DNA from: an uncultured Gammaproteobacteria bacterium
GTDB taxonomy: Bacteria > Pseudomonadota > Gammaproteobacteria > SZUA-229
Length of the DNA: 51,460 nt
NCBI GenBank assembly: GCA_937998645.1
Contig: CALLCZ010000024.1
Span: 1 to 51,460 of the forward strand
Direction of reading: 5' to 3'
The notes beneath the pieces were generated by a model. The model saw only the letters and a program-made list of their open reading frames with translations, did not search any database and had not been told where the DNA came from. Below, piece by piece: positions 39,644 through 48,341 of the stretch. The position numbers and the translations under genes are program-made. Position 1 is the stretch's first letter. Every line of letters begins with the position of its first letter.

Positions 39644-40963
39644 TCAGGATCTACCGAGTATCGTCAATCCTTTTAACAACAGAAGTGCTTCATGAAGCTG
39701 GTAGTCTTCCGTAGCCAGGATCTTGTCACCCTTGGTTTTTTTAGAGGCCTTTTCAGACTTTTTGATCTCTTCATCCGACATGGTTGGATTGCTGATATGG
39801 TTGCTCAAGTCAGCTTCTTTTATGCTCGCAAGCGAATCTTCCTCGGCAGATGTAACTGTGTATTTATCAAGTACGATATCCGGTGTTATACCGGCACCCT
39901 GGATGGACCTTCCATTTGGAGTAAAGTAGCGAGCAGTGGTTATCTTGACTGCACCGCCACTTCTGAGTTCCTGTATGGTTTGTACTGAACCTTTGCCGAA
40001 TGATTTACTGCCCATAACAATAGCGCGTCTATGATCCTGTAGTGCTCCGGCTACGATCTCGGATGCGGAGGCTGAGCCGCCGTTGATCAGTACGACCACA
40101 GGCGCACCATCAAGAATGTCGCCGGGTTTGGCGTTGTATTCATAATGCGAGTTATCGATACGGCCTTCAGTGTAAACGAGTTTGCCTTTATTTATAAACA
40201 GGTCTGAAACTTCAGCAGCCGCATTCAACACACCACCAGGGTTGTTGCGCAAGTCAAGCACAAGCCCTTTGAGGTCGGCCTTGTTCTCTTCTTTGAGATC
40301 GTTGAGCGCTTCCAGCAGTTGAGGTGCTGTTCTTGACTGGAAGTTACTGATGCGAATATAGCCGTAACCAGGATCGAGCATTCTGTTCTTGACGCTTTGC
40401 ACCTTGATAATGTCGCGGGTAACAACGAAGGTTAGCGGTTTATCATTGCCTTCACGAACAACAGTTAATTCTATATCGGTGCCCGGCTTGCCACGCATGA
40501 TTTTTACTGCATCATTCAGCGTCAGTCCTTTGACGGTTTGTTCATCCAGGCGGATGATCAGATCCCCTGCTTTCAGTCCGGCCTTGAATGCGGGTGTGTC
40601 ATCAATTGGCGAAATGACTTTTACGAAGCCGTCTTCCATGCCGACCTGTATCCCAAGTCCGCCAAATTCACCGGATGTGCCGATGCGTAGCTCATTGTAC
40701 TCGTCAGGACTCAGATAGGTGGAATGCGGGTCCAGTCCGGAGAGCATGCCGCGAATGGCGTGTTCCAGAAGCACTTCGTCTTCTACGTCTTCAACATAAT
40801 CTGATTTGATACGGGAAAAGATGTCTGAAAAATTGCGTAGCTGATCCAGCGGTAATCCTTTTGCTTCTTCTTTATTGGCAAGCACGTTGCCTGTCAGTGA
40901 AGCCGAGATTCCTAAAAATATGCCGAAGACCAATACCAGCGCGGTCTTGAATTGTTTGCTCAT
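39644..40963 (-). CDS. ctpA: S41 carboxy-terminal processing protease
   Basis: A periplasmic serine protease of 439 residues. It has an N-terminal membrane/signal segment (8-30), a PDZ domain (about 98-182, with GGLGIQVG and AGDLIIRLD) and the S41 catalytic domain. The Ser/Lys dyad is S299 in GGSASASEIVAGAL and K324 in SFGKGSVQT; the 25-residue spacing equals that of CtpB. LRNNPGG is conserved. Members cleave C-terminal tails of periplasmic and envelope proteins, often together with cell-wall hydrolases. It lies between envC and the YibQ-like gene. Confidence 0.95.
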   Translation of the reverse strand: MSKQFKTALVLVFGIFLGISASLTGNVLANKEEAKGLPLDQLRNFSDIFSRIKSDYVEDVEDEVLLEHAIRGMLSGLDPHSTYLSPDEYNELRIGTSGEFGGLGIQVGMEDGFVKVISPIDDTPAFKAGLKAGDLIIRLDEQTVKGLTLNDAVKIMRGKPGTDIELTVVREGNDKPLTFVVTRDIIKVQSVKNRMLDPGYGYIRISNFQSRTAPQLLEALNDLKEENKADLKGLVLDLRNNPGGVLNAAAEVSDLFINKGKLVYTEGRIDNSHYEYNAKPGDILDGAPVVVLINGGSASASEIVAGALQDHRRAIVMGSKSFGKGSVQTIQELRSGGAVKITTARYFTPNGRSIQGAGITPDIVLDKYTVTSAEEDSLASIKEADLSNHISNPTMSDEEIKKSEKASKKTKGDKILATEDYQLHEALLLLKGLTILGRS

Positions 40964-41092
40964 GAATATCTCCAGGCCAACATGGCCCTGTCCATCAATA
41001 CTATAGCCCAGTTACGCATAATTTCGTATCCAGTGCTAGACATTATTATATATAGAGCTGTCGGTCGTCCAGTTGTTCCCGATAAGAGGTTA

Positions 41093-42286
41093 TTATAGCT
41101 TTGCCTGGTGTTTTGCCTTTCTGGAGCACCAGCTGCCCGGATTCACCGGTTTTCCCCTTGAGCGGATCTCGAAATAGACACCAGGCATGGGCTGTCCCCC
41201 GCTGTCACCGCTGGTGGCTACAACCTCGCCGGCATTAACCCAGTCACCGGCCTGTTTGATCAGGGTTTCATTATGTCCATAGAGGCTCATATACCCCTCG
41301 CCATGGTCAATAATAGTAATAAAACCATAGCCTTGTAACCAGTCGGCAAAGGCGACACGGCCACGGCTGACGGCACGAACCGGGCTGCCATGGGCTGTGC
41401 TAATGAGAACGCCGTTCCATTTCAGCCCGCCCTGATTACGCGGTTCTCCATACGTGGCAAGAAACGGGCCGGATGCAGGCCATGGCAGTTTCCCCTTTTG
41501 CAGCTTGAATGGTTGTGAGTCAGACGGGCTTTGCGGAATATCTGCGAGCAGCTCGCCGAGAGACATCAACAGATTCTCGATCCGGTTTCGGCTGTCTTCC
41601 AGTTCGGACAGGTTTTTCTCCTGGTTGCTGATTTCCCGCTCCAGGCGAGCGAGTAGCTGATTTCTCTTAACTCTTTGACTTAACAGGGTATTTTTCTGTT
41701 TTTTCCTTGTTTTCAGGCTTTCATCGTGTTCTTTCCGGGTTGTCTTCAACGCCGCTTCCACGCGTCGTTTTTCCGAGATACTGTCGAGAAAGTCAGCAAT
41801 GTGCTTCTCGCGTGCCCGATTGAGGTAATCAAAATATACGATAACGCGTCCCATTTCAGCGGGATCCTGCTGATTAAGCAACATTTTCACCTGCTGCTGC
41901 CGCCCTATCGCATAAGCCGCACGTATCTGCTCAGACAGGCTCTGGCGCTGTGTATTCAGTTTGCGTTGCAGTTTTGCGAGTTCGTTTCGCAAATCAGAGA
42001 TGTTGTTATCAAGCCGGTCTATTCTTGCTTCGGTTTTATCCAGCTCCGCTGAATTCTCGCTGATCTTGCTTTCGAGCTGCTGTAATTCTGTTACAACATG
42101 TCCGCGCTTGTATCGCGTGCTTTTTAGATGATTTTTTACCTTTTCGATACTTTTCTGGACCATCTCCAGCTTTTTCTGATAACGTTCAAAATCATCATTG
42201 TCGGAGGCAAAAACAGGAGATTGAAGAAATAGCAGAAGAAATAACAGGATATGGATGCAGTTTGAGGTGCTGTTGCTGAGGTACAT
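41093..42286 (-). CDS. envC: Murein hydrolase activator EnvC
   Basis: An exported activator of the amidases that split septal peptidoglycan. The 397-residue protein has a signal peptide (about 1-27), a long coiled coil (30-245, Lys/Glu/Leu/Arg-rich) that would contact FtsEX, and a C-terminal LytM domain (about 290-390). The LytM zinc-site residues are degenerate (WNGVLISTAHGSPVRAV, YGHNETLIKQAGDWV), as in authentic EnvC, which activates rather than cleaves. The usual upstream neighbour gpmI is missing. It is divergent from the ArsR gene across 172 bp. Confidence 0.93.
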   Translation of the reverse strand: MYLSNSTSNCIHILLFLLLFLQSPVFASDNDDFERYQKKLEMVQKSIEKVKNHLKSTRYKRGHVVTELQQLESKISENSAELDKTEARIDRLDNNISDLRNELAKLQRKLNTQRQSLSEQIRAAYAIGRQQQVKMLLNQQDPAEMGRVIVYFDYLNRAREKHIADFLDSISEKRRVEAALKTTRKEHDESLKTRKKQKNTLLSQRVKRNQLLARLEREISNQEKNLSELEDSRNRIENLLMSLGELLADIPQSPSDSQPFKLQKGKLPWPASGPFLATYGEPRNQGGLKWNGVLISTAHGSPVRAVSRGRVAFADWLQGYGFITIIDHGEGYMSLYGHNETLIKQAGDWVNAGEVVATSGDSGGQPMPGVYFEIRSRGKPVNPGSWCSRKAKHQAKL

Positions 42287-42423
42287 ATGTGTTTTTAATG
42301 TTGCTCTGGATTTAGAACAAGGCGAATTGCGCCGCTAAAAAATACATAAAATGCTGCCCGTTTTCTGATATTTGGTATTTTTTTTAAATAAAAAACGTGT
42401 ATTATTGTATCGCTGTTTACTTA

Positions 42424-42433
42424 TATAATTATA
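42424..42433. promoter_or_regulatory. Palindrome upstream of the ArsR gene, possible operator
   Basis: The perfect palindrome TATAATTATA lies 25 bp before the ArsR start, in an AT-rich stretch that also contains -10-like sequences. ArsR-family repressors bind AT-rich dyads over their own promoters. With so short and AT-rich a motif, chance is possible. Confidence 0.35.
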
Positions 42434-42458
42434 ATAATACTTAAGTCAGGTCACTCTC

Positions 42459-42797
42459 ATGATGAATGTTGCAAATCTAGAAACTACTGTTTTGATGACC
42501 CGCGAAGAGGACATCAATCGCGCCTCCCGCTCCCTGAAAGCCATGTCTCACCCGTTAAGACTTAGAATACTCTGTACCCTGGGCGACCAGGAAGTGAGTG
42601 TACAGGATATTGTTGAATCGGTGGGAACATCACAAAGCAATATTTCCCAGCACCTGGCTATTCTGCGTGATAAGGGAATTCTCGCTTCACGTAAAGACGC
42701 CAACAAGGTGTTTTATCGTGTGAGTGATACACGTACACTGCGCTTGATTGGCATGATGCAGGAAGTGTTCTGTTCTGCCAAAAAGATACATGATTAA
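42459..42797 (+). CDS. ArsR-family regulator with BigR/SqrR-like cysteine pair
   Basis: A 112-residue winged-helix repressor. The family landmarks are AMSHPLRLRILCTLGD, the recognition helix in GTSQSNISQHLAILRDKGIL, and NKVFYRVSD. The metal-binding ELCVCDL motif of ArsR/SmtB is absent (EVSVQDIV stands there). Instead there are exactly two cysteines, C39 and C105, 66 residues apart. That is the spacing of the two redox cysteines of SqrR (C41/C107) and BigR (C42/C108), which respond to persulfides. A rhodanese gene follows 54 bp downstream, consistent with control of sulfur-transfer functions. Sensor function is inferred. Confidence 0.85.
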   Translation: MMNVANLETTVLMTREEDINRASRSLKAMSHPLRLRILCTLGDQEVSVQDIVESVGTSQSNISQHLAILRDKGILASRKDANKVFYRVSDTRTLRLIGMMQEVFCSAKKIHD

Positions 42798-42851
42798 ACC
42801 TGTTCAGGGTTGGTGTGTTTATAAAATCTGCTTATAAATGATCCAGGTTCT

Positions 42852-43277
42852 ATGGAACAATTAATCGAATTTGCAGGCAACCACATGCTCATGGTTGGTG
42901 CCTTTTTTGTGGTTTTGGCGCTTGTTATCAAGGCTGAATTCGAACACCAGTCGGGCAGGGCAAACCAGATGGACCCGACGGCTGCGATTCGGCTAATGAA
43001 CAATGATGACGCTGTCGTACTCGACGTACGTGAGGCGACTGATTTTAACAACGGTCATATCAAGAACGCTAAAAATATTCCGATTACATCACTAAAAAGC
43101 CAGCTTGATAGCCTGATAAAAGACAAGAACAAGCCTGTCCTGGCCTATTGCCGCAGTGGTAATGTATCAGGCAAAGCCTGTAGAATTTTGAAAAGTTCGG
43201 GCTTCAGTGATGTACATAATCTTGCCGGCGGAATTCTGAACTGGCAAGAGGCTAATTTGCCGCTCACCAAAAAATAA
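42852..43277 (+). CDS. yibN: Membrane-anchored rhodanese (YibN-like sulfurtransferase)
   Basis: A 141-residue protein with an N-terminal membrane helix (about 12-28) and one rhodanese domain. The active-site loop YCRSGNVSG carries nucleophile C100, and VVLDVREATDFNNGHIKNA is the family's conserved entry. Rhodaneses transfer sulfane sulfur to acceptors such as thiols or cyanide. In E. coli yibN lies with grxC-secB-gpsA; here it precedes secB and gpsA without grxC. It is probably co-transcribed with the upstream ArsR gene, the candidate persulfide sensor. Confidence 0.9.
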   Translation: MEQLIEFAGNHMLMVGAFFVVLALVIKAEFEHQSGRANQMDPTAAIRLMNNDDAVVLDVREATDFNNGHIKNAKNIPITSLKSQLDSLIKDKNKPVLAYCRSGNVSGKACRILKSSGFSDVHNLAGGILNWQEANLPLTKK

Positions 43278-43306
43278 TCATCAAACATTAATCTAGAGAA
43301 ATCATC

Positions 43307-43807
43307 ATGGCCGAGGAAAATCAACCAGCTCATGGGCAAGCCGAGGGCAGGGCGCAGGAACAGCAGTTTTCAATACAAAAGCTGTATTTGAAAGACGTAT
43401 CATTCGAGTCGCCCAATGTGCCTGCAGTTTTTGCTGATGGCGAGTGGCAGCCAGAAGTAAATATTCAACTGAACAGCTCAAATAAATCAATCGGTCAGGA
43501 TGCATTTGAGGTTGATCTGAAAATCACCGTGACTGCAAAACAGAACAAGAAAACGGCATTTCTGGTTGAGCTGACGCAGTCAGGCATATTTACCGTCGCA
43601 GGTTTCGAGCAGGATAACCTGAGAGGCATGCTTGGCGCATATTGTCCGGAAACGCTTTTCCCGTTTGCGCGCGAAGCCATAGCCGAACTCGTGAGCAAGG
43701 GTGGTTTTCCACCGCTGCTACTGGCACCGGTGAACTTCAATGCGCTGTATATGCAACAGGCGCAGCAGCAACAGGCAGCGGCAGCTGCTCAGGATACTGC
43801 TCACTAA
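43307..43807 (+). CDS. secB: Protein-export chaperone SecB
   Basis: Tetrameric cytosolic chaperone that holds preproteins for SecA. The 166-residue protein has FSIQKLYLKDVSFESPNVP near residue 21, FLVELTQSGIFTVAGF and CPETLFPFAREAIAELV, all diagnostic. The C-terminal tail is Gln/Ala-rich and ends DTAH. It sits 29 bp after the rhodanese gene and 8 bp before gpsA, so the three are likely one operon. Confidence 0.96.
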   Translation: MAEENQPAHGQAEGRAQEQQFSIQKLYLKDVSFESPNVPAVFADGEWQPEVNIQLNSSNKSIGQDAFEVDLKITVTAKQNKKTAFLVELTQSGIFTVAGFEQDNLRGMLGAYCPETLFPFAREAIAELVSKGGFPPLLLAPVNFNALYMQQAQQQQAAAAAQDTAH

Positions 43808-43815
43808 ATCAACAC

Positions 43816-44829
43816 GTGAGTACGCAGCATAAAACCGTTGCTGTTCTGGGTGCAGGCTCATGGGGTACTGCGCTTGCGATTCATCTGGCGCGGGCAGGAT
43901 TGAATGTCCGGCTTTGGGGTAATCACCCGGAACATATTCAGGCCCTGCAGAAAGAGCGCTGTAATCAAAAATATCTCCCTGACGTAGTTTTCCCGGATAA
44001 CCTGGCGCTGTGCAGCAGCCTGGAAGACGCGCTGAGCGGTGGCAGTTTGCTGGTTCTGATTGTTATACCCAGTCATGCCTACCGGTCTTTTCTAAAATCT
44101 TCTTCTTCACTTTTCAACGAAGGCATGTCTATTGCATGGGCCAGTAAGGGCCTGGAAGAGGGTACCGGAAAGCTGTTGCACCAGGTTTTCAATGAAGAAA
44201 TACCTCAGTGCAACAGGCTGGCTGTCATTTCCGGTCCAACATTTGCTAAAGAGGTTGCGCGTGATTTGCCAACGGCGATAACTGTCGCTTCTGATATGGA
44301 AGAAGTGGCAAATGAGTGGCGCGACTGTCTGCATAATGGTTATTTTCGCGCCTACACCAGCAATGATGTTACCGGCGTTGAGCTTGGTGGGGCTATGAAA
44401 AATCCGCTGGCTATCGCGGCGGGTATTGCTGACGGCCTCGGTTTTGGCGCTAATTCCAGGGCTGCGTTGATTACTCGCGGCCTGGCCGAGGTGATGCGCC
44501 TGGGTGAGGCCATGGGCTGTAATCGTGATACCTTTATGGGGCTTGCCGGTTTGGGTGATCTGGTGCTGACCTGCACGGATGATCAATCGCGTAATCGGCG
44601 TACCGGACTGTTGCTGGCACAAGGTCTGAGCAAACAGCAAATTGCCGAGAAAATCGGTCAGGAAATCGAGGGGGTGCGTTCTTCCCTCGAATCAGTCAGG
44701 CTTGGTCAGAAGTACCAGGTCGAATTACCCATCATAGAGCAGGTCCATAAAGTGCTGTATGAAGGCTTTCATCCGCACGATGCAGTGCGTTCGCTGCTGG
44801 AGAGAAAATCCATCGCCGAACTTATCTAG
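43816..44829 (+). CDS. gpsA: NAD(P)-dependent glycerol-3-phosphate dehydrogenase
   Basis: Reduces dihydroxyacetone phosphate to sn-glycerol-3-phosphate for phospholipid synthesis. From the GTG at 43816 the product has 337 residues. The dinucleotide-binding motif VLGAGSWGTALAIHLARAG starts at residue 10, and the catalytic region shows SGPTFAKEVARDLPTA, GGAMKNPLAIAAGIADGLGFG and AALITRGLAE. The longer open frame overlaps secB and was not used. It is convergent with trmL, with no clear terminator between them. Confidence 0.95.
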   Translation: MSTQHKTVAVLGAGSWGTALAIHLARAGLNVRLWGNHPEHIQALQKERCNQKYLPDVVFPDNLALCSSLEDALSGGSLLVLIVIPSHAYRSFLKSSSSLFNEGMSIAWASKGLEEGTGKLLHQVFNEEIPQCNRLAVISGPTFAKEVARDLPTAITVASDMEEVANEWRDCLHNGYFRAYTSNDVTGVELGGAMKNPLAIAAGIADGLGFGANSRAALITRGLAEVMRLGEAMGCNRDTFMGLAGLGDLVLTCTDDQSRNRRTGLLLAQGLSKQQIAEKIGQEIEGVRSSLESVRLGQKYQVELPIIEQVHKVLYEGFHPHDAVRSLLERKSIAELI

Positions 44830-44852
44830 TCCGTCTTGGTGTATTTAGTGGG

Positions 44853-45323
44853 CTAGAGTAGTTTTACTGTTTCATCAGTAAAATTGTTCTGTCTCAATCC
44901 CTCATATACAACGATGGCCACTGCGTTGGACAGATTCAAACTGCGGCTGTTTTTCAGCATCGGAATACGAAGTATCCTGTTCTGATCGAGTGAGTCCAGG
45001 TAACTGTCAGGCAGTCCTCGTGTTTCAGGGCCAAAAACCAGTGTATCTCCAGCCCTGATACATGCATCAGTGTATGATCTGGAACCTCGAGTCGATATTG
45101 CATAAATATTGCCGCTGGTACTGCATGCCGATACCAGGTCAGGGTGCGTTTCGACCTCTGCCCATTCATGGTAATCCAGTCCGGCACGCCGTAACTTCTT
45201 GTTATTCAGGTCAAAACCCAGGGGCTCGACCAGCTGGAGATGGCAACCCGTGTTCGCACACAGGCGGATAATATTTCCGGTATTGGGTGGTATTTCAGGC
45301 TGGTACAACACGATATTGAACAT
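44853..45323 (-). CDS. trmL: tRNA (cytidine/uridine-34-2'-O)-methyltransferase
   Basis: A SPOUT-family enzyme that methylates the ribose of the wobble base in certain leucine tRNAs. The 156-residue protein starts MFNIVLYQPEIPPNTGNIIR and has LVFGPETRGLP (about residues 93-103) and the trefoil-knot segment LRIPMLKNSRSLNLSNAVAI. These give the SAM-binding knot. Length matches the E. coli enzyme (157). Its start faces the pilus regulator gene across about 122 bp, so the two are divergent. Confidence 0.95.
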   Translation of the reverse strand: MFNIVLYQPEIPPNTGNIIRLCANTGCHLQLVEPLGFDLNNKKLRRAGLDYHEWAEVETHPDLVSACSTSGNIYAISTRGSRSYTDACIRAGDTLVFGPETRGLPDSYLDSLDQNRILRIPMLKNSRSLNLSNAVAIVVYEGLRQNNFTDETVKLL

Positions 45324-45445
45324 GGAAGGATTGTATCTTTTATTTTGGCTTCAATCGCCCTAAATGCATGCAGAAAACAGTATTAATAGTGTGTTCTGCT
45401 ATATATGGTAGATGGGGGACACATTTGCTAAAAACGGGGCGAAGT

Positions 45446-46870
45446 ATGCCTGAAATTGCGATGAAACAGGACATAGAACACAAATCTACATTGCTGCTTG
45501 TCGATGACGATCCATTGATTGTTGAAAGTCTTGGCTTTATGCTCGGACAGTATTATCATGTGGTCACAGCAGGTACCAGAGAAGCTGCCAGGAGGCAGTT
45601 AGCAGTGCTGGTACCCTGCCCGGACATGGCGCTGGTCGATCTCGGCTTGCCACCATACCCGCACAAGCCAGAGGAGGGCTTCGAGTTGATCAAGGAACTG
45701 ATTAACAATAATCCAATGATGAAAATTCTGGTGCTGTCAGGCCAGGATAATGATGTCAATATCCAGCATGCACTGACATTGGGCGCCGTAGATTTTATTG
45801 CCAAACCGGCAGACCCCGACTTGCTACTGAGCCGCTTACAGCATCAGCAACGACTCCATACGATTGAGATCAATCGCGAAACGCATGCAGATACACGCCT
45901 CATAGGTTACAGCGCAGGCATTGAAGCTGTACGCAACCAGATTCAACAATTTGCTGATTCGCCGTTTCCGGTGCTGATCGAAGGTGAATCGGGAACAGGT
46001 AAAGAAATGATTGCGAAGGCGCTGCATGAAAACAGCAAGCGCATGCATGAACCCTACATGGTGATTAATTGCGCATCCATTGCGCCGGACTTGCTGGAAG
46101 CGCAACTGTTCGGACACAGAAAAGGCGCATTTACCGGTGCAGAGCGTGAGCACAAGGGCTTCTTTATCGAGGTTGGTAAAGGCACCTTGTTTCTGGATGA
46201 GATTGGCGAGTTGCCTCTGGAATTGCAAAGCAAACTGTTACGGGTACTTGAAACCGGTGAATTTTATCGCGTAGGAGAAACGCAGGTTTATCAATCACAG
46301 GCCCGAATTGTTGCAGCGACAAACAGGGTTTTAACCGAAGAGGTATCAAAGGGAAGTTTCAGGACAGATCTTTATCACCGTCTTGGCATCCTTCATATTC
46401 GCATGCCGCCATTACGTGATCGCGAGGAGGATAAACAGTTACTGCTAGATCACTTCCAGCAGTTTTATGCAGATACCGTATCACCATTCACACTTGATGA
46501 TGAAGCATTGAAGCTTTGGAATAGCTATACCTTCCCGGGTAATGTTCGAGAACTTAGAAATATCGTTATTCGATTGGGCACCAAGTATCCGGGCGGTATC
46601 GTGTCGCGTAAGCAGTTGAATGATGAGCTTGAAACTCAACTATCGGCCGAAACATTAAGCGAGCAAAGCCCGTTGCTTACGGATGAATATATTGTTGGCC
46701 AGATTGAAGCAGGTGAACTCAAACTTGATGATTTATTGGGCGATATAGAAAGCCGCTGTATACGTATCGCACTCGAAAAATACAACAATAACATCAGCAA
46801 GGCAGCCGAAGCCCTGCATGTTAACAGAACTACCCTGTATAGCCGGGTTCAAAAATTGGGGCACAGTTAA
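45446..46870 (+). CDS. Sigma-54-dependent response regulator (PrsR-like)
   Basis: A 474-residue activator with three domains. The receiver domain (about 13-135) has the LLLVDDDPL acidic pocket, phospho-acceptor Asp in ALVDLGLPP, and FIAKPAD with the conserved Lys. The AAA+ domain (about 160-395) has Walker A GESGTGKE, the sigma-54-contact loop GAFTGAE and TLFLDEIGELP. A Fis-type helix-turn-helix ends the protein (NISKAAEALHVNRTTLYSRV). The LGLPPYP sequence resembles PrsR, the PEP-CTERM-associated regulator. I prefer the ATG at 45446; an ATG 26 codons upstream is possible. The stop overlaps the MshM-like start by 1 bp. No cognate kinase is visible. Confidence 0.88.
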   Translation: MPEIAMKQDIEHKSTLLLVDDDPLIVESLGFMLGQYYHVVTAGTREAARRQLAVLVPCPDMALVDLGLPPYPHKPEEGFELIKELINNNPMMKILVLSGQDNDVNIQHALTLGAVDFIAKPADPDLLLSRLQHQQRLHTIEINRETHADTRLIGYSAGIEAVRNQIQQFADSPFPVLIEGESGTGKEMIAKALHENSKRMHEPYMVINCASIAPDLLEAQLFGHRKGAFTGAEREHKGFFIEVGKGTLFLDEIGELPLELQSKLLRVLETGEFYRVGETQVYQSQARIVAATNRVLTEEVSKGSFRTDLYHRLGILHIRMPPLRDREEDKQLLLDHFQQFYADTVSPFTLDDEALKLWNSYTFPGNVRELRNIVIRLGTKYPGGIVSRKQLNDELETQLSAETLSEQSPLLTDEYIVGQIEAGELKLDDLLGDIESRCIRIALEKYNNNISKAAEALHVNRTTLYSRVQKLGHS

Positions 46871-48294
46871 TGTATCTTGAACATTTCGGGCTTGATCGGC
46901 CGCCATTCAAAATAACACCCGACACCAGCATGTTTTATGAAGGCAGTAAGCGTGGTGCAGCACTTGATGCATTGATTTATGCGATTAAATCAGGCGAGGG
47001 CATCATCAAGGTGGTTGGCGAGGTAGGCAGTGGCAAGACAATGCTTTGTCGTATGCTGGAGCTAAAACTGTCTGAAGTCGTTGATATCGTTTACATAGCC
47101 CACCCGAGTCTTTCACCGGATAACATACTGCATGTCATTGCGCACGAACTGCATCTTGATGTGCGAAATGATGACAGCAAGCTGGATGTCATGCAGAAAC
47201 TGCAGGATTATCTGTTAAAAAAACATGCGAGTAACCGCCAGGTTGTTGTATTTGTTGAAGAAGCCCAAAGTATGCCGGCTGAAACCCTGGAAGAAATCCG
47301 TTTTTTGAGTAACCTCGAAACAGACCAGCACAAGTTGCTGCAGATGGTGCTGTTTGGGCAGCCGGAACTGGATGACAAGCTTGCACAGCCGCAAATCAGG
47401 CAATTAAAGGAACGGATTACACACGGCTTTTATCTAGACCCATTCCCGCCGGAGGACACCCTGGATTATCTGAATTTCAGGTTACGTTCCGTTGGTTATC
47501 GAGGACCCAGTATTTTCAATCAGCGCACCGCAAACGCAGTAGAGAAGTACTCCGGTGGACTGTCCAGGCGTATAAACATTATTGCAGACAAGGCATTAAT
47601 GGCATCTTTCTCCGAGGGAACCCATGAGGTGAGTGCTCGCCATGTCTCTACAGCAGCAAAAGACAGTGATTTTACCAGGCCGTTCAGTTTTAAACCCATG
47701 TTAAAGGCAGGCGGAGTCATTATTGCGTTGCTACTGGCGCTATGGCTTGGATCGATGCTGCCAGGGTGGGTAAACCCTGGTGGAGACAGTGCAGCATTTG
47801 AGATGCCAACAGACAGCAAGCAGGCTACCTCAGGCAATGCTGATGCCGCTGTTCAGCCAGTACTGACAGCCCATAATGAAGAGACATCCGAACGAATTGT
47901 ACAGCTTGAGGCTGAGAATGGTAATGATGAAGCCGTCATGGGAAGTGGAATCAAGCAATCATTGCTCGATCAGCGCCTCAATGAAACTGAAAAATGGCTG
48001 GGGACAGTAGCTGATGATCATTACAGTATTCAGCTCTTCATGACACAGATAGCGGACGTAACAGCACTCGAGGATTTTCTGCGTGACCCGTCCGATCTTC
48101 TTGATTTTCAAAAGATTTACGTCTATGAAACTAGGATCGGAGGAAGTCGTATGTACAGCGTTTTGTATAACGATTTTGACTCGCGAGAAACTGCCCGTTC
48201 CATACTTCAAAATCTGCCGGCAGAGATGAAGGCTAGCAAGCCATTCTTGCGTCGTGTAAGTGCGCTCAGGAAGGACCTTGAGTCAAGCGGTTAA
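46870..48294 (+). CDS. mshM: MSHA biogenesis ATPase MshM (ExeA family) with SPOR-like C terminus
   Basis: A 474-residue AAA ATPase of the GspA/ExeA/MshM family, which in related systems helps secretin assembly with peptidoglycan. It begins MYLEHFGLDRPPFKITPD, with Walker A GEVGSGKT (about 54-61) and Walker B VVVFVEEAQ (about 123-131). A membrane helix follows near residues 277-297, and a C-terminal periplasmic domain (about 385-470, YSIQLFMTQIADVTALEDFL) looks like a SPOR peptidoglycan-binding domain. The ATG directly overlaps the stop of the regulator gene, so translation is coupled. mshL follows after 47 bp. Confidence 0.82.
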   Translation: MYLEHFGLDRPPFKITPDTSMFYEGSKRGAALDALIYAIKSGEGIIKVVGEVGSGKTMLCRMLELKLSEVVDIVYIAHPSLSPDNILHVIAHELHLDVRNDDSKLDVMQKLQDYLLKKHASNRQVVVFVEEAQSMPAETLEEIRFLSNLETDQHKLLQMVLFGQPELDDKLAQPQIRQLKERITHGFYLDPFPPEDTLDYLNFRLRSVGYRGPSIFNQRTANAVEKYSGGLSRRINIIADKALMASFSEGTHEVSARHVSTAAKDSDFTRPFSFKPMLKAGGVIIALLLALWLGSMLPGWVNPGGDSAAFEMPTDSKQATSGNADAAVQPVLTAHNEETSERIVQLEAENGNDEAVMGSGIKQSLLDQRLNETEKWLGTVADDHYSIQLFMTQIADVTALEDFLRDPSDLLDFQKIYVYETRIGGSRMYSVLYNDFDSRETARSILQNLPAEMKASKPFLRRVSALRKDLESSG

Positions 48295-48341
48295 GCTTTT
48301 AGCGTGATCAGTAATGAAAATGCGTTTATTTACCTGGTAAT

